41,158 bases of DNA from CABMGO01 sp964408125 (GCA_964408125.1 CAYOYC010000003.1:1-41158), one strand, 5' to 3'; numbered from the stretch's first letter, positions 16,301 through 25,201 are shown. The notes: generated from the letters alone by a model not told the origin. A program made the numbers and translations.

Positions 16301-16601
16301 AAGATCAAGGGGTGGTGGTTTAAGACTTGGAGAGATGGAGCAGCAAGCATTAGTCGCACATGGAGCGTCTTTATTATTGAAAGAGAGATATGACTCCGAT
16401 AAAGTTATATTACACATTTGTGAAAGATGTGGAGCGCTTGCTACAGATGATAAGATAAGAGACAAACAAATTTGTTCATTGTGCCAATCCAATAAAATAG
16501 AGCCAGTTGAACTTTCATATGCTTTCAAATTATTGTTAGAAGAATTACAAGGTATGCATTTATTAACTAAATTTGAATTGAAAAATAAATACGATCAATA
16601 A
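13320..16601 (+). CDS. rpoB: RNA polymerase subunit B (unsplit beta homologue)
   Basis: The 1093-aa chain contains both B'' and B' halves in one polypeptide, which many methanogens split. Visible blocks include RTVHPTHYGRFCPVETPEG (about residues 438-456), GDKFATPHGQKG (about 845-860), NPHGIPSRMTVG and a C-terminal zinc site with CERC and CSLC pairs near residues 1033-1055, then LLEELQGMHL. It forms one side of the catalytic cleft. It lies between rpoH and rpoA with spacers of 9 and 2 nt. Codon choice is regular and gives no hint of transfer. Confidence 0.97.
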   Translation: MVAQKSVTVDRKHVLVKEFLRNHSIVESNITSFNDFIENRMQEMVSELNESLPKEDFEIKMGKITVGKPDIVEADGSIKLITPAEARLRGLTYSAPIKIELTIRYEGQIEAAEVQLGRIPIIVKSKACNLYGLSKDELIEKYIDPADSGGYFIVNGNERILVMAEDLASNQSFLENQKVKGFVLRLFSQRGAYKIPVSINESKEGILEISFSRFRKIPVMILLKALGMVSEAEISKMIGKQTDGLLVNLYEYASLADAEEALMKIAELTSLQGTKKEVLDRTKQRIDSYLLPHVGLDKNARLEKAKTLCKLIKQFYISKEHPDDSLTDKDHYANKRVRLSGDLLSDLFRVNLNILLREVQHSLQKTVKRRKFYSIKTIAKSTLFSHRIESAIATGSWIGERTGVTQNMKKDNFLSVMSQLQKVVSTLPGEQENFAARTVHPTHYGRFCPVETPEGTEIGLRKNLAMLARVSTRCMVPEDKIIKVLVEEKMSREGNDGIDVFLNGRYVGVVQNGREFFLSARERRRKGNLPIDLSIKYDSFLGAVFLSTEVGRVLRPLIIADKGVSRLKEEHLNLVEQGSLTWNNLVEQGIIEYLDASEEDNNYVSLYKEELTEDHDYLEVDPIACLGVITSIVPYANHDQAPRLLRGSKTQTQSLGIYAANYHVRIDTNVSILHYPQKPLARSFTYDTLNVYPAGQNVIVAVLPYDGYNIEDAVVLNQGSIDRGLARSSYFRPYTSVELNYAGRLKDEICIPEKDVSGYRMEQSYKYLEDDGIAYPEADMKEGDAVIGKISPPKFLSEAREISIQTKKENSTVVRQEETGIVDGVFITLDGDGNKLVQVRMRDLRKPEVGDKFATPHGQKGIVGFIAPELDVPFTARGVRPDLIFNPHGIPSRMTVGYLLEMMAGKVAALSGVVRDASAFAGEELLSLEENLKKLGFRYDGKEALYHGVTGQKLPVKIFVGNMYYLKLGRMVKNLLHARASGKIALLTRQPIEGRSRGGGLRLGEMEQQALVAHGASLLLKERYDSDKVILHICERCGALATDDKIRDKQICSLCQSNKIEPVELSYAFKLLLEELQGMHLLTKFELKNKYDQ

Positions 16602-16603
16602 AA

Positions 16604-19600
16604 ATGGAAAAGCCAGTAAAAAAACAAATAAGAGCAATAAAATTTAGTTTATGCTCGCCAGAACAGATTAAAAAAATGGCTGTTGCTAAAATTGTTACAC
16701 CAGAATTGTATGATGTAGATGGTTATCCAGTAGATGGCGGTTTGATGGATTTGAGACTTGGCGCTATAGATCCGGGAGTAAGGTGTAGAACTTGTGGGGG
16801 CCATCTAAAAGAATGTTTAGGTCATCCCGGTATGATTGAATTAGCTAGGCCGATTTTGCATATAAAGTATATTCAAATTTGTGAATTGGTTATGAGAACA
16901 ACTTGTGAAGCTTGTGGAAAATTACTTTTGACTCAAGAAGATTCTCAAAAAGATTTGAAGACGAGATTGAAGAAAGCCAAAGAAGCAAAGAAATGTCCGC
17001 ATTGTGGAATTGTTCAAGAGAAACCAAAATTTGAAAAACCATCTCAATTTCATGTTGGAAAAAGAAGAATCTTTCCATCAGAGATTAGAGAAAGATTGGC
17101 AAAAATACCAGATGAGGAATTGAAATTAATTGGCATTAATCCAAAAACATTGAGGCCAGAATGGTCTGTGTTGACTTATTTATTAGTTCCGCCTGTAACT
17201 GTTAGACCTTCTATTACTTTAGAATCTGGTGAAAGATCTGAAGATGATTTAACGCATAAATTGTCAGACATTATAAGGGCAAATCAAAGACTTTGGGAAA
17301 ATTTAAACGCAGGTGCTCCAGAGGTTATTATTGAGGATTTGTGGGACTTGTTGCAATATCATATTACAACATTCTTGGATAATTCAGTTGCTAAGATACC
17401 TCCTGCAAGACACAGAAGTGGTCAGCCGCTGAAAACAATTAATGAAAGAATCAAGGGTAAAGAAGGACGTATCAGAAAGAATTTGGCGGGTAAGAGAGTT
17501 AATTTCTCTGCGAGAACGGTTATTTCTCCAGATCCATATTTGAAGTTAAATGAAGTCGGGATTCCTTTTGAAGTTGCAACTATTTTAACTGTTGCTGAAA
17601 AAGTTAATACATTAAATATTGAAAGAATGAGGAAATTAGTTTTAGCTGAGGGGTATCCTGCTGCAAATTATATTATTAGACCAGATGGGAAGAGAAAAAG
17701 AATTTCTAAAGAGTTAAAAGAAGATTTGGCAAAAGAAATTGAGCCAGGATATACCGTTGAAAGACATTTAGTCGATGGTGATATAGTTTTGTTTAATAGA
17801 CATCCTTCATTGCATAGAGCTTCTTTGATGGCGCATAATGTTAGAGTTTTGCCAAATAAAACATTTAAGATGCATCCGGCAGTTTGTTTCCCATATAATG
17901 CGGATTTTGATGGGGATGAAATGAACATACACGCTCCACAGACAGAGGAAGCTAGAGCGGAAGCAGAGTGTTTGTTAAATGTTCAACAAAATTTAATTTC
18001 TCCAAAGAATAATACAAACTTATTTGGGTGTACCGATGATGCTTTAACTGGAAATTATATTATGGCAGAGCAAGATATTGATAGAGATGAAGCTATGCAA
18101 TTGGTTTATTCTGCTGGGTTAAAATTATTTAATTCTGCGAAGAAAGTTAGTGGAAGAGATTTATTCGAGAATGCCTTACCAGACGAATTGAGAAATTCTA
18201 GAATAAAATCGGAAGGATTTATTACAGAAGAAGGAGAAGATATCAAGAGATTAGATAAGGAGATTGGAAGAAAAAGAACTATAGAAGTTTTGAAAGATGT
18301 TTATACTTTAGGGATGACCTTCTTATCTAGAAATGGATTTACTATTTCTATTACCGATTTGGATGTTTCTGACGAAGTTAAAAAAGAAACACAAAGATTG
18401 ATTGAAAATGCTAATAAAAAAACACAAGATATAATTGAAGCGTATTATAATAAAACTCTAGAAATACTTCCAGGAAAAACGGAAGAACAAACTAGGGAAA
18501 TTAAGTTGTTACAGGTTTTGAATGGAGTTAGAACCGAAATTGGTAAATATGTAAAAGAGAAATTTCCTAAAGATAATTTAGTAAATAAAATGATTTCGGC
18601 TAAGGCAAGAGGTAGTATGTTGAATGTTACACAGATTGCTTGTTCTGTTGGTCAGCAGGTAATGAGAGGCCAGAGAATTAATTTTGGTTATACCGGAAGG
18701 TCTTTAAGTTGTTTCAAAAAGGGAGATTTAACTCCAGCTGCTGGCGGATTTATTAAAAATTCTTTCATAAATGGATTAAGACCTGATGAATTTTTCTTCG
18801 GCGGCATGACAGGAAGAGATGCTATGATGGATACTGCTCTGAGAACTCCTAAATCTGGTTATTTATATAGAAGATTAGTTTCTGCACTGCAAGACTTTAT
18901 TGTTGAATATGATGGAACGGTTAGAGATGCCAACGAGGGAATTGTTCAATATGCTTTTGGTGGTGATGGATTAGATGTTTCTGGATTACATAAAAATCAG
19001 AAATTGGCTCCGGGAGAAGCTATTGGTATTGTTACTGCTCAATCATTTGGTGAATCTTCTACTCAGATGGTTCTTAATGTATTCCACTCTGCTGGAGTTG
19101 CTGAAATGCAGGTTACGCAGGGCCTTCCAAGATTGATCGAAATTTTAGATGCAAGAAAGAAGCCATCTACACCAGCTATGGAAATTTATTTGGATAAGGA
19201 ACACAATAATGAAAAAGATTCTAAAATTATGGCTGAAAAAATTAAGGAAGTTAAATTAAGGGAAATAATTAGCGAGGTTAATGTTGATTTCGGAAGTAAA
19301 AAGATAGATGTTTTTATCGATAAAGAAGCATTAAAGAGAGTACATATGGGAGTAGAAAAGATTGTAGATGTTTTGAATGAAAAGGGAATGGGTGCGAAGA
19401 AAAAGGGAGAAGACGTAATAGTATTTGATCTTGGTGAGAGTGACTTTAAGTCTATATTTAGGTTTAAACAAAAGATAAAAGAGACTATCGTATCTGGAGT
19501 TAAGGCAATAGAGCAGGTTTTAGTCGTAAAGAGAGATGCGAATTATGTTATATTAACTGCTGGGACAAATTTAAAGGATATTTTACAATTTAAGGGAGTG

Positions 19601-20023
19601 AATATCGAAAAGATTTTCACAAATGATGTGCATGAAGTTTCTTCTCTACTTGGAATAGAATCGGCTAGACAATCAATTATAGATGAAATTAATAAGGTTT
19701 TGGTTTCACAGGGTTTAGATATCGATAAGAGACATTTAACACTTGTTGCTGATGCAATGACGTCTTCTGGAATTGTTAAGGGAGTTACAAGAGTGGGTAT
19801 TATCTCAGATAAATCATCTGTACTCGCAAGAGCCTCTTTCGAAACCCCAGTTAAGCATTTTGTAAATGCGTCTAGAACGGGAAAGAAAGATAAAATGGCG
19901 TCCGTTATTGAAAATATTATATTAAATCAACCAGTTCCGGTCGGAACGGGGTTGCCGGGATTGCTTGTAAAAGTAACTGGTCCATTATCAAAAGAAGAAA
20001 AGGGGGCTAAGGGTAAAAAATGA
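16604..20023 (+). CDS. rpoA: RNA polymerase subunit A, A' and A'' fused in one chain
   Basis: The 1139-aa protein carries the A' N-terminal zinc site (C61, C64, C71, H74), a second zinc pair set, and the catalytic magnesium loop NADFDGDEMN (D434, D436, D438). It runs without interruption into the A'' region, with GEAIGIVTAQSFGE at about residue 800. Most archaea encode A' and A'' as separate genes, so the unsplit form is noteworthy. The stop overlaps the rpl30e start (ATGA), keeping the usual archaeal order. It binds template DNA and catalyses RNA synthesis with RpoB. Confidence 0.97.
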   Translation: MEKPVKKQIRAIKFSLCSPEQIKKMAVAKIVTPELYDVDGYPVDGGLMDLRLGAIDPGVRCRTCGGHLKECLGHPGMIELARPILHIKYIQICELVMRTTCEACGKLLLTQEDSQKDLKTRLKKAKEAKKCPHCGIVQEKPKFEKPSQFHVGKRRIFPSEIRERLAKIPDEELKLIGINPKTLRPEWSVLTYLLVPPVTVRPSITLESGERSEDDLTHKLSDIIRANQRLWENLNAGAPEVIIEDLWDLLQYHITTFLDNSVAKIPPARHRSGQPLKTINERIKGKEGRIRKNLAGKRVNFSARTVISPDPYLKLNEVGIPFEVATILTVAEKVNTLNIERMRKLVLAEGYPAANYIIRPDGKRKRISKELKEDLAKEIEPGYTVERHLVDGDIVLFNRHPSLHRASLMAHNVRVLPNKTFKMHPAVCFPYNADFDGDEMNIHAPQTEEARAEAECLLNVQQNLISPKNNTNLFGCTDDALTGNYIMAEQDIDRDEAMQLVYSAGLKLFNSAKKVSGRDLFENALPDELRNSRIKSEGFITEEGEDIKRLDKEIGRKRTIEVLKDVYTLGMTFLSRNGFTISITDLDVSDEVKKETQRLIENANKKTQDIIEAYYNKTLEILPGKTEEQTREIKLLQVLNGVRTEIGKYVKEKFPKDNLVNKMISAKARGSMLNVTQIACSVGQQVMRGQRINFGYTGRSLSCFKKGDLTPAAGGFIKNSFINGLRPDEFFFGGMTGRDAMMDTALRTPKSGYLYRRLVSALQDFIVEYDGTVRDANEGIVQYAFGGDGLDVSGLHKNQKLAPGEAIGIVTAQSFGESSTQMVLNVFHSAGVAEMQVTQGLPRLIEILDARKKPSTPAMEIYLDKEHNNEKDSKIMAEKIKEVKLREIISEVNVDFGSKKIDVFIDKEALKRVHMGVEKIVDVLNEKGMGAKKKGEDVIVFDLGESDFKSIFRFKQKIKETIVSGVKAIEQVLVVKRDANYVILTAGTNLKDILQFKGVNIEKIFTNDVHEVSSLLGIESARQSIIDEINKVLVSQGLDIDKRHLTLVADAMTSSGIVKGVTRVGIISDKSSVLARASFETPVKHFVNASRTGKKDKMASVIENIILNQPVPVGTGLPGLLVKVTGPLSKEEKGAKGKK

Positions 20024-20271
20024 GCTTAAGAGAATTAACAGATGCTAATAAAAAAGGAAATGTTAGTTTTGGAATCAAACAGATTTTAAGATTGGCTAAA
20101 ACAAAGAAACTGAAGAAGAATGCTTCTATTTTTGTTACTAAGGATTGTAGAGTTGAAACTTTAAAAAAACTTGAAGACGCAGGAGTTGAATTTGAGGTTC
20201 TTAAAAATAAAGCAGATATTGCGAAAGAATTAGGAATTGAATTTGGTTCTGAGGTTTTTTTAATTAATTAA
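20020..20271 (+). CDS. rpl30e: Ribosomal protein eL30 (L7Ae family)
   Basis: An 83-aa protein of the L7Ae/L30e fold, with an N-terminal helix, a basic LRLAKTKKLKK segment and an LxxxGVEFEVL turn. It has the position typical of archaeal eL30, between rpoA and nusA. It would bind rRNA in the large subunit. It is shorter than many eL30 proteins (about 95-105 aa), so assignment within the L7Ae family rests partly on gene order. Its start overlaps the rpoA stop by 4 nt. Confidence 0.85.
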   Translation: MSLRELTDANKKGNVSFGIKQILRLAKTKKLKKNASIFVTKDCRVETLKKLEDAGVEFEVLKNKADIAKELGIEFGSEVFLIN

Positions 20272-20273
20272 TA

Positions 20274-20714
20274 ATGGCGAAGACAATAGACATGCAGCTT
20301 ATGAGGTATATCAATCTTTTTGAAAAGATTTCACGTGTTTCTACTACAGATTGTTTTATTTATAATAATACGATATTTTTTGCTGTTCCAAAAGCTTTGA
20401 TGATGCAAGCAATTGGAAGAAATGGAGAGAATGTTAAAAGAATATCAGAAACTTTTAGCAAGAGAATAAAAGTTGTTTCAATGCCTAGTGATAAAGAAAT
20501 TTTAGATGATAAAATGGGCGCATTAAAAAGATTTATTACGGAAGTTGTTTTGCCTGTCGAATTTACTGGACTTGATTTTAACGACGATGTTGTTGTTTTA
20601 TCCGGGAGTAGAGAAAGCAAGGCAATTTTAATTGGAAGAGATAGATCGAGAGAAAAGGAACTAGCACACGTATTAGAAAAGATATTCGGAGTAAAGGCAT
20701 TTAAGATTGTTTAA
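20274..20714 (+). CDS. nusA: NusA-like transcription factor (two KH domains)
   Basis: A 146-aa archaeal NusA-type protein made of KH domains only, lacking the N-terminal and S1 domains of bacterial NusA. The first KH GxxG loop reads IGRNGENV, and the second site reads LIGRDRSREKELAHVLEKIFG. It is thought to bind RNA during transcription elongation or termination. It sits between rpl30e and rps12 as in other archaea. The start follows the eL30 stop by 2 nt. Confidence 0.93.
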   Translation: MAKTIDMQLMRYINLFEKISRVSTTDCFIYNNTIFFAVPKALMMQAIGRNGENVKRISETFSKRIKVVSMPSDKEILDDKMGALKRFITEVVLPVEFTGLDFNDDVVVLSGSRESKAILIGRDRSREKELAHVLEKIFGVKAFKIV

Positions 20715-20722
20715 ACATAATC

Positions 20723-20730
20723 TTTATAAA
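20723..20730 (+). promoter_or_regulatory. Internal TATA box ahead of rps12
   Basis: TTTATAAA lies 22-29 nt before the ATG at 20752, just after the nusA stop. It gives rps12-rps7-EF-2 a promoter of their own, and a GAGGAG Shine-Dalgarno (about 20741-20746) follows. Confidence 0.55.
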
Positions 20731-20751
20731 TCGTTATTTCGAGGAGTTTGT

Positions 20752-21174
20752 ATGGGATTGATGAACGCAAGAAAATTAAGGAAGGAGAGAAAGCAGCACC
20801 AGATGAATCATAAGAGATTCAGGAAGAAAAAACTTGGTATTACGTTGAAGTATGCAGTTATTGGAAGGTCTTCTCAAGCTAAAGGTATTGTCGTAAATAA
20901 ATTTCAATTGGAAGCTAAACAGCCTAATTCTGCTATGAGAAAATGTTGCAAGGTTCAGTTGACAAAGACGGGTAAACCAATTGGTGCATTTATTCCAGGA
21001 AATTTAGCACAGAAATTTATTGATGAACATGATGAAGTCATGATTGAAAAGATTGGTGGTAAGATGGGTAAAACAAAAGGGGATTTGTCTGGTGTACGAT
21101 TTCAAGTTATTAAAGTAAATGATCAACCTTTGAGTTTATTATGGAGAGGAAAGATCGAGAAGGGTAGAAGATAA
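20752..21174 (+). CDS. rps12: Ribosomal protein uS12
   Basis: The 140-aa protein matches archaeal uS12: a basic N terminus (ARKLRKERK), QPNSAMRKCCKVQL around the decoding-site loop and FIPG. The frame is open upstream to a TTG at 20707, but the ATG at 20752 is preferred because it follows a Shine-Dalgarno GAGGAG and a TATA box at 20723-20730 and gives a family-like N terminus. The protein lines the decoding centre of the small subunit. rps7 begins 2 nt after its stop. Confidence 0.95.
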   Translation: MGLMNARKLRKERKQHQMNHKRFRKKKLGITLKYAVIGRSSQAKGIVVNKFQLEAKQPNSAMRKCCKVQLTKTGKPIGAFIPGNLAQKFIDEHDEVMIEKIGGKMGKTKGDLSGVRFQVIKVNDQPLSLLWRGKIEKGRR

Positions 21175-21176
21175 AG

Positions 21177-21773
21177 ATGGTAGCAATGAAAATATTTGGT
21201 CTTTGGGATATTTCAGAAGTTTCTGTTTCTGAGCCTGGTTTAAAGAAAGTTATAAATTTGGATGATAGATTACTTTTGAAATCACATGGTAGAATTAAGT
21301 ATGATCAGGCTAAAACAAAGGTGAATGTTATTGAAAGAATTATAAATTTGCTACAGGTTCCAGGTAGTAGAGGAAAAAAACATAGAATAATTACAAATTG
21401 GATGACTGGGAAACAGCAAAAGGCGACTATGATTCTTATTGATGCCTTAAAAATTATTGAGAAACAAACAAAACAAAATCCTATTGCTGTTTTAGTAAAA
21501 GCAATTGAAAATGCAGCGCCAAGAGACGAAGTTACTGCTATAGAATATGGCGGAGCAAGATATCCACAAGCTGTTGACGTTTCTCCAAGAAGAAGATTGA
21601 ATTTGACATTAAGATTTATTGTTAATGGAGCATATGATAAAGCATTCAATAAAAAAGCTACAATTACAGAATCATTAGCTAAAGAATTAATCGCTGCTTC
21701 AAACAATTCTGGTGATAGTTATGCTATCACAAAGAAGAACGATATAGAAAAACAGGCAGACGCTGCACGTTAA
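21177..21773 (+). CDS. rps7: Ribosomal protein uS7
   Basis: The 198-aa protein carries uS7 blocks: RIINLLQVPGSRGKKHR, PIAVLVKAIENAAPRDEV, and YPQAVDVSPRRRLNLTLRFI, which contact 16S rRNA in the small-subunit head. Two ATGs lie close together (codons 1 and 4); the first is taken because it directly follows the uS12 stop. The C-terminal tail is Lys/Asp rich. EF-2 follows after 2 nt, the standard archaeal str-operon order. Confidence 0.95.
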   Translation: MVAMKIFGLWDISEVSVSEPGLKKVINLDDRLLLKSHGRIKYDQAKTKVNVIERIINLLQVPGSRGKKHRIITNWMTGKQQKATMILIDALKIIEKQTKQNPIAVLVKAIENAAPRDEVTAIEYGGARYPQAVDVSPRRRLNLTLRFIVNGAYDKAFNKKATITESLAKELIAASNNSGDSYAITKKNDIEKQADAAR

Positions 21774-21775
21774 AA

Positions 21776-23977
21776 ATGGCAACAGAAGAAAAGAATTTCG
21801 ATAAAATAAAGAGAATTATAAAAAACCAAAAGAATATTAGAAACATCGCTACTTCTGCTCATATTCATCATGGCAAAACAGCTTTTACGGATAATTTGTT
21901 AGCAGCTGCTGGTAAAATGTCAAACAAGTCTGCTGGTGATTTAGAAGCGGGAATGGCGACATGGCAACATGCAGATGAGCAGGAAAGATTGATGACTGTT
22001 GATGCGGCGAATGTGTCGATGGTTCACTCGTTTAAAGATGAGGAATATTTAGTTAATTTAATCGATACTCCTGGGCATGTTGATTTCTCAGGTAACGTTA
22101 CAAGAGCTATGAGAGCGATTGATGGAACGGTAGTGCTGGCTTGTGCGTCTGAGGGAATTATGCCCCAAACTGAAACGGTATTGAAACAGGCATTAAGAGA
22201 GAGAGTAAAACCGGTTTTGTTTATCAATAAGGTAGATAGATTAATCAAAGAATTGAAAGTTACTCCACAGCAAATGCAGGAAAAATTCAAAAAGATTATT
22301 GATGAATTTAATACTTTAATCGCAAATATTGCTGAGCCAGAATTTAAATCTAAGTGGCAAGTTAATGTAGCCGATGGATCTGTTGCATTTGGTTCTGCTA
22401 GAGATAATTGGGCTCTAACAGTTCCCTTTATGATAAAGAAAAAGATTACCTTTGCAGATATTTATAAAATTTATGATGAGTCTTTAACCGAAGAAGCAAG
22501 AAAAGATTGGGCTATTAAGAATGCTTCTTTATTTGAAGTAATGATGGATGTGGCGGTTACGCATTTACCTTCTCCTTTAGAAGCTCAAAAATATAGAATT
22601 GGCAGAATATGGAAGGGAGATCCTGAATCTGGATTTGGAAAGCAATTATTGGCTTGTGATGCAGGTGGCGAACCCTCATTCGTTATTACGAGAATTGTTA
22701 TTGAGCCTAGATCCGGGAAGGAAATTTCTGCAGGGAGATGTTTTTCAGGAACTATAAAAGTTGGAGATGAATTGTGGTTGAATTTAGCTAAGAAGAAACA
22801 AAGAGTTCAGCAAGTTTTAGTTTATGACGGTATCAGACCAGAGCAGGTAGAGGAAGCTGGTGCTGGAAATGTTTTTGCTGTTGCAGGTATTGTTTCTGAA
22901 GTTGGAGAAACGTTAACAAAGGAACCGCAAACTCCATTTGAAGAAATTAAGCATATTTTTCAACCGGTTATTACAAAATCTATTAGCGTAGAAAAGTCTG
23001 TTGATTTGCCGAAGCTTGTAGAAGTTTTAAGAAAGGTTGCAAAAGAAGATCCATCTATTAAAATTGAAATTAATGAAGAGACTGGAGAAAATCTTATGTC
23101 CGGTATGGGGGAATTACATTTAGAGATTGTTGAGAATAGAATTAAAACAGAAAAGGGAGTAGAAATTAGGACATCTAATCCAATTGTTGTATATAGAGAA
23201 ACTGTTTTGAAAAGTTCTGGCCCAACAGAAGGTAAGTCTCCAAATAGACATAATGCATTTTATTTACAAGTTGAACCTTTAGATGATACGTTATCTGCGG
23301 CAATAGAAAGAGGAGATGTTTCCGAAGGAAAAATAAAGAAAGATAAGAAAGATGAAGTTTTATTGAAATCATTACTTGCTGCCGGAGTTACGCATGATGA
23401 GACAAGACAGATCAGAGATATTTTTATGGGAAGCGTTTTTTTAGATAAAACAAAGGGCGAGGTTCATATTGGTGAAGTTATTGAATTAATATTGGATTCA
23501 TTTGAAATGGTTATGAAAGCTGGACCATTATCTAGAGAGCCATGTCAAAAGTTGAAAGTTTCTTTGGTTGATATGAAATTGCACGAAGATGCTATCCATA
23601 GAGGTCCTGCACAGGTTTATCCGGCTATTAGAGAAGCTTTACAGGCGGCTTTTAAGAATGCCTCTCCTGTCTTATTTGAGCCAGTTCAGGTACATGTTAT
23701 AGAAATTCCAACAGAGTTTATGGGAGAAGTTTCGAAATTAGTAGTTCAAAAGAGAGGGCAGATGATTGATGCTAGGCAAGAAGGAATTGTTTCGTTTATT
23801 AAGGCAAAATTACCTGTAGCTGAGATGATTGGGTGGAGTTCTGACTTAAGATCATGCACTGGAGGAAGAGGCGTTTCTTCGTTATTGGATCAAACTTTTG
23901 AAAGAATGCCAAACGAATTACAGCAAAAAGTAATTAGGCAGATTAGAGAAAGAAAGGGTCTTGCTGAGAATCAGTAA
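21776..23977 (+). CDS. fusA: Translation elongation factor 2
   Basis: The 733-aa EF-2 GTPase translocates the ribosome. DTPGH and NKVDR are intact, and the diphthamide site histidine is H608 in HEDAIHRG. The P-loop reads AHIHHGKTA (28-36) where family members usually have AHIDHGKTT, and switch I reads QERLMT where QERGIT is usual. The rest is colinear with archaeal EF-2, ending RQIRERKGL. The deviations may be lineage features, since no other EF-2 is in the window. It is the last gene of the operon, followed by T-rich runs. Confidence 0.96.
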   Translation: MATEEKNFDKIKRIIKNQKNIRNIATSAHIHHGKTAFTDNLLAAAGKMSNKSAGDLEAGMATWQHADEQERLMTVDAANVSMVHSFKDEEYLVNLIDTPGHVDFSGNVTRAMRAIDGTVVLACASEGIMPQTETVLKQALRERVKPVLFINKVDRLIKELKVTPQQMQEKFKKIIDEFNTLIANIAEPEFKSKWQVNVADGSVAFGSARDNWALTVPFMIKKKITFADIYKIYDESLTEEARKDWAIKNASLFEVMMDVAVTHLPSPLEAQKYRIGRIWKGDPESGFGKQLLACDAGGEPSFVITRIVIEPRSGKEISAGRCFSGTIKVGDELWLNLAKKKQRVQQVLVYDGIRPEQVEEAGAGNVFAVAGIVSEVGETLTKEPQTPFEEIKHIFQPVITKSISVEKSVDLPKLVEVLRKVAKEDPSIKIEINEETGENLMSGMGELHLEIVENRIKTEKGVEIRTSNPIVVYRETVLKSSGPTEGKSPNRHNAFYLQVEPLDDTLSAAIERGDVSEGKIKKDKKDEVLLKSLLAAGVTHDETRQIRDIFMGSVFLDKTKGEVHIGEVIELILDSFEMVMKAGPLSREPCQKLKVSLVDMKLHEDAIHRGPAQVYPAIREALQAAFKNASPVLFEPVQVHVIEIPTEFMGEVSKLVVQKRGQMIDARQEGIVSFIKAKLPVAEMIGWSSDLRSCTGGRGVSSLLDQTFERMPNELQQKVIRQIRERKGLAENQ

Positions 23978-23983
23978 GTTTAA

Positions 23984-24004
23984 TTTTTTTTTGGGAGTTT
24001 TTTT
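23984..24004 (+). terminator. T-tract terminator after EF-2
   Basis: Two T runs (23984-23992 and 23998-24004) separated by GGGAG follow the EF-2 stop within 30 bases. Plain T-tracts are the usual archaeal terminator. The stretch lies between convergent genes, with Sua5 ending at 24020. Confidence 0.5.
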
Positions 24005-24019
24005 ATTACAAATTAATTT

Positions 24020-24976
24020 TTAGTCTATAATCTTTGTTGCTGCCTTTTCGAGTCGATTCATTATCGCTGTTCCGAGTCCTTCCTTTTTTAATCCACGAAT
24101 AATTATTGTTTTTACTTTTTCCTTGTCGGCTTTTCTAAATTCTTTGAAAAGATTTTTTGCTGTGTTTTTCGTGCCTTCTTTTTCCAGAATTATTTTTACT
24201 TTTCCATCTTTTTCGTATTGTTCTTTTATTTTTTTAAGGCTGATTTTTTTGTTTACTACAATTATCTTTGCTTCGGGGGAATAGTGTTTATATTTCATTC
24301 CCGGAGATTTTGTTTTTTTACATCTGTGTGACTTTTTTGTTATTTTAATTATTTTCTGTATTTCTTCTTCTGTTATTTTTCCGGGTCTTAGTATTCTTGG
24401 AATTTTAGTTGTTAGGTCAATTACAGTTGACTCTATTCCTATTTCTGTTTCCCCACCATCTATAATTAGAGGTATCTTTGTGTCTAGGTCTTCGTATACG
24501 TGTTTCGCGCTTGTTGGGCTCGGTTTGCCAGATGAGTTTGCAGAAGGGGCTGCAATTGGACAGCCCGATTCTTTTATGATTTTTAGTGCTATTTTATTTT
24601 TTGGCATTCTAATTGCTACACTGTTAAGCCCAGCCGTAACGATGTTCGGAACTATTTTTGATTTCTTTAAAATTATTGTTAATGGTCCTGGCCAGAATTT
24701 CCTTATTAGTTTTTCTGCTTTCGGGGGGATGGTTCTTACTAGTTCGGTTATCTGTTTTATATTGGATATGTGAACTATTAGGGGATTATCTTGAGGTCGG
24801 CCCTTCGCAATGAATATTTTCTTTACTGCATTTTTATCTAGTGCATTTGCTCCCAGTCCGTAAACTGTTTCCGTGGGGAATGCGACTAATTCACCCGTTT
24901 TTATGAGTTCTGCTGCTAGCTTTATTTTTTCTATTTCTGGTTTTTTAGAATCTATTTTTTCTATGTGGGTATTCAT
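24020..24976 (-). CDS. sua5: Threonylcarbamoyl-AMP synthase (Sua5/YrdC)
   Basis: The 318-aa enzyme makes threonylcarbamoyl-AMP from Thr, bicarbonate and ATP for t6A modification of ANN-reading tRNAs. The YrdC domain shows PTETVYGLG (34-42), KGRPQDNPLIVH (58-69) and SANSSGKPSPT. A C-terminal Sua5 domain follows, joined by the linker SPGMKYKHYSPEAKI that closes the active site. It is the last gene of a leftward block. Its start overlaps or abuts the DUF2683-like gene stop at 24976. Confidence 0.93.
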   Translation of the reverse strand: MNTHIEKIDSKKPEIEKIKLAAELIKTGELVAFPTETVYGLGANALDKNAVKKIFIAKGRPQDNPLIVHISNIKQITELVRTIPPKAEKLIRKFWPGPLTIILKKSKIVPNIVTAGLNSVAIRMPKNKIALKIIKESGCPIAAPSANSSGKPSPTSAKHVYEDLDTKIPLIIDGGETEIGIESTVIDLTTKIPRILRPGKITEEEIQKIIKITKKSHRCKKTKSPGMKYKHYSPEAKIIVVNKKISLKKIKEQYEKDGKVKIILEKEGTKNTAKNLFKEFRKADKEKVKTIIIRGLKKEGLGTAIMNRLEKAATKIID

Positions 24977-25200
24977 TATTCTCTAATTTCTTTTCTTAAT
25001 TCTTCTACGCTTCCTATGTGTTTTTCGGTTGGTCTTCCTGGTTTTTCGAGTGGTCTGAGCATTTCTGGTGCGAAGTGTTTTGCGTAGGTTTGAATTATAA
25101 AACCTAAGGCTTGATTTTTGTTTCTCATTCCATTTTTGGCCTTGACTACGTTTACGATTCTGTTTTCTTTTTCGGATAGTTTTATTATGTTTTGTACCAT
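24976..25200 (-). CDS. DUF2683-like small protein
   Basis: A 74-aa protein with an N-terminal strand-helix-helix pattern (MVQNIIKLSEKENRIVNVVKAK, then KNQALGFIIQTYAKHF) resembling ribbon-helix-helix DNA-binding proteins and the archaeal DUF2683 family. The C terminus is charged. It lies between a GNAT gene (1 nt spacer) and sua5 (shared end base). It may be a regulator or antitoxin-like protein, but no toxin gene adjoins it. The identification rests on pattern memory and is moderate. Confidence 0.6.
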   Translation of the reverse strand: MVQNIIKLSEKENRIVNVVKAKNGMRNKNQALGFIIQTYAKHFAPEMLRPLEKPGRPTEKHIGSVEELRKEIRE

Positions 25201-25201
25201 A

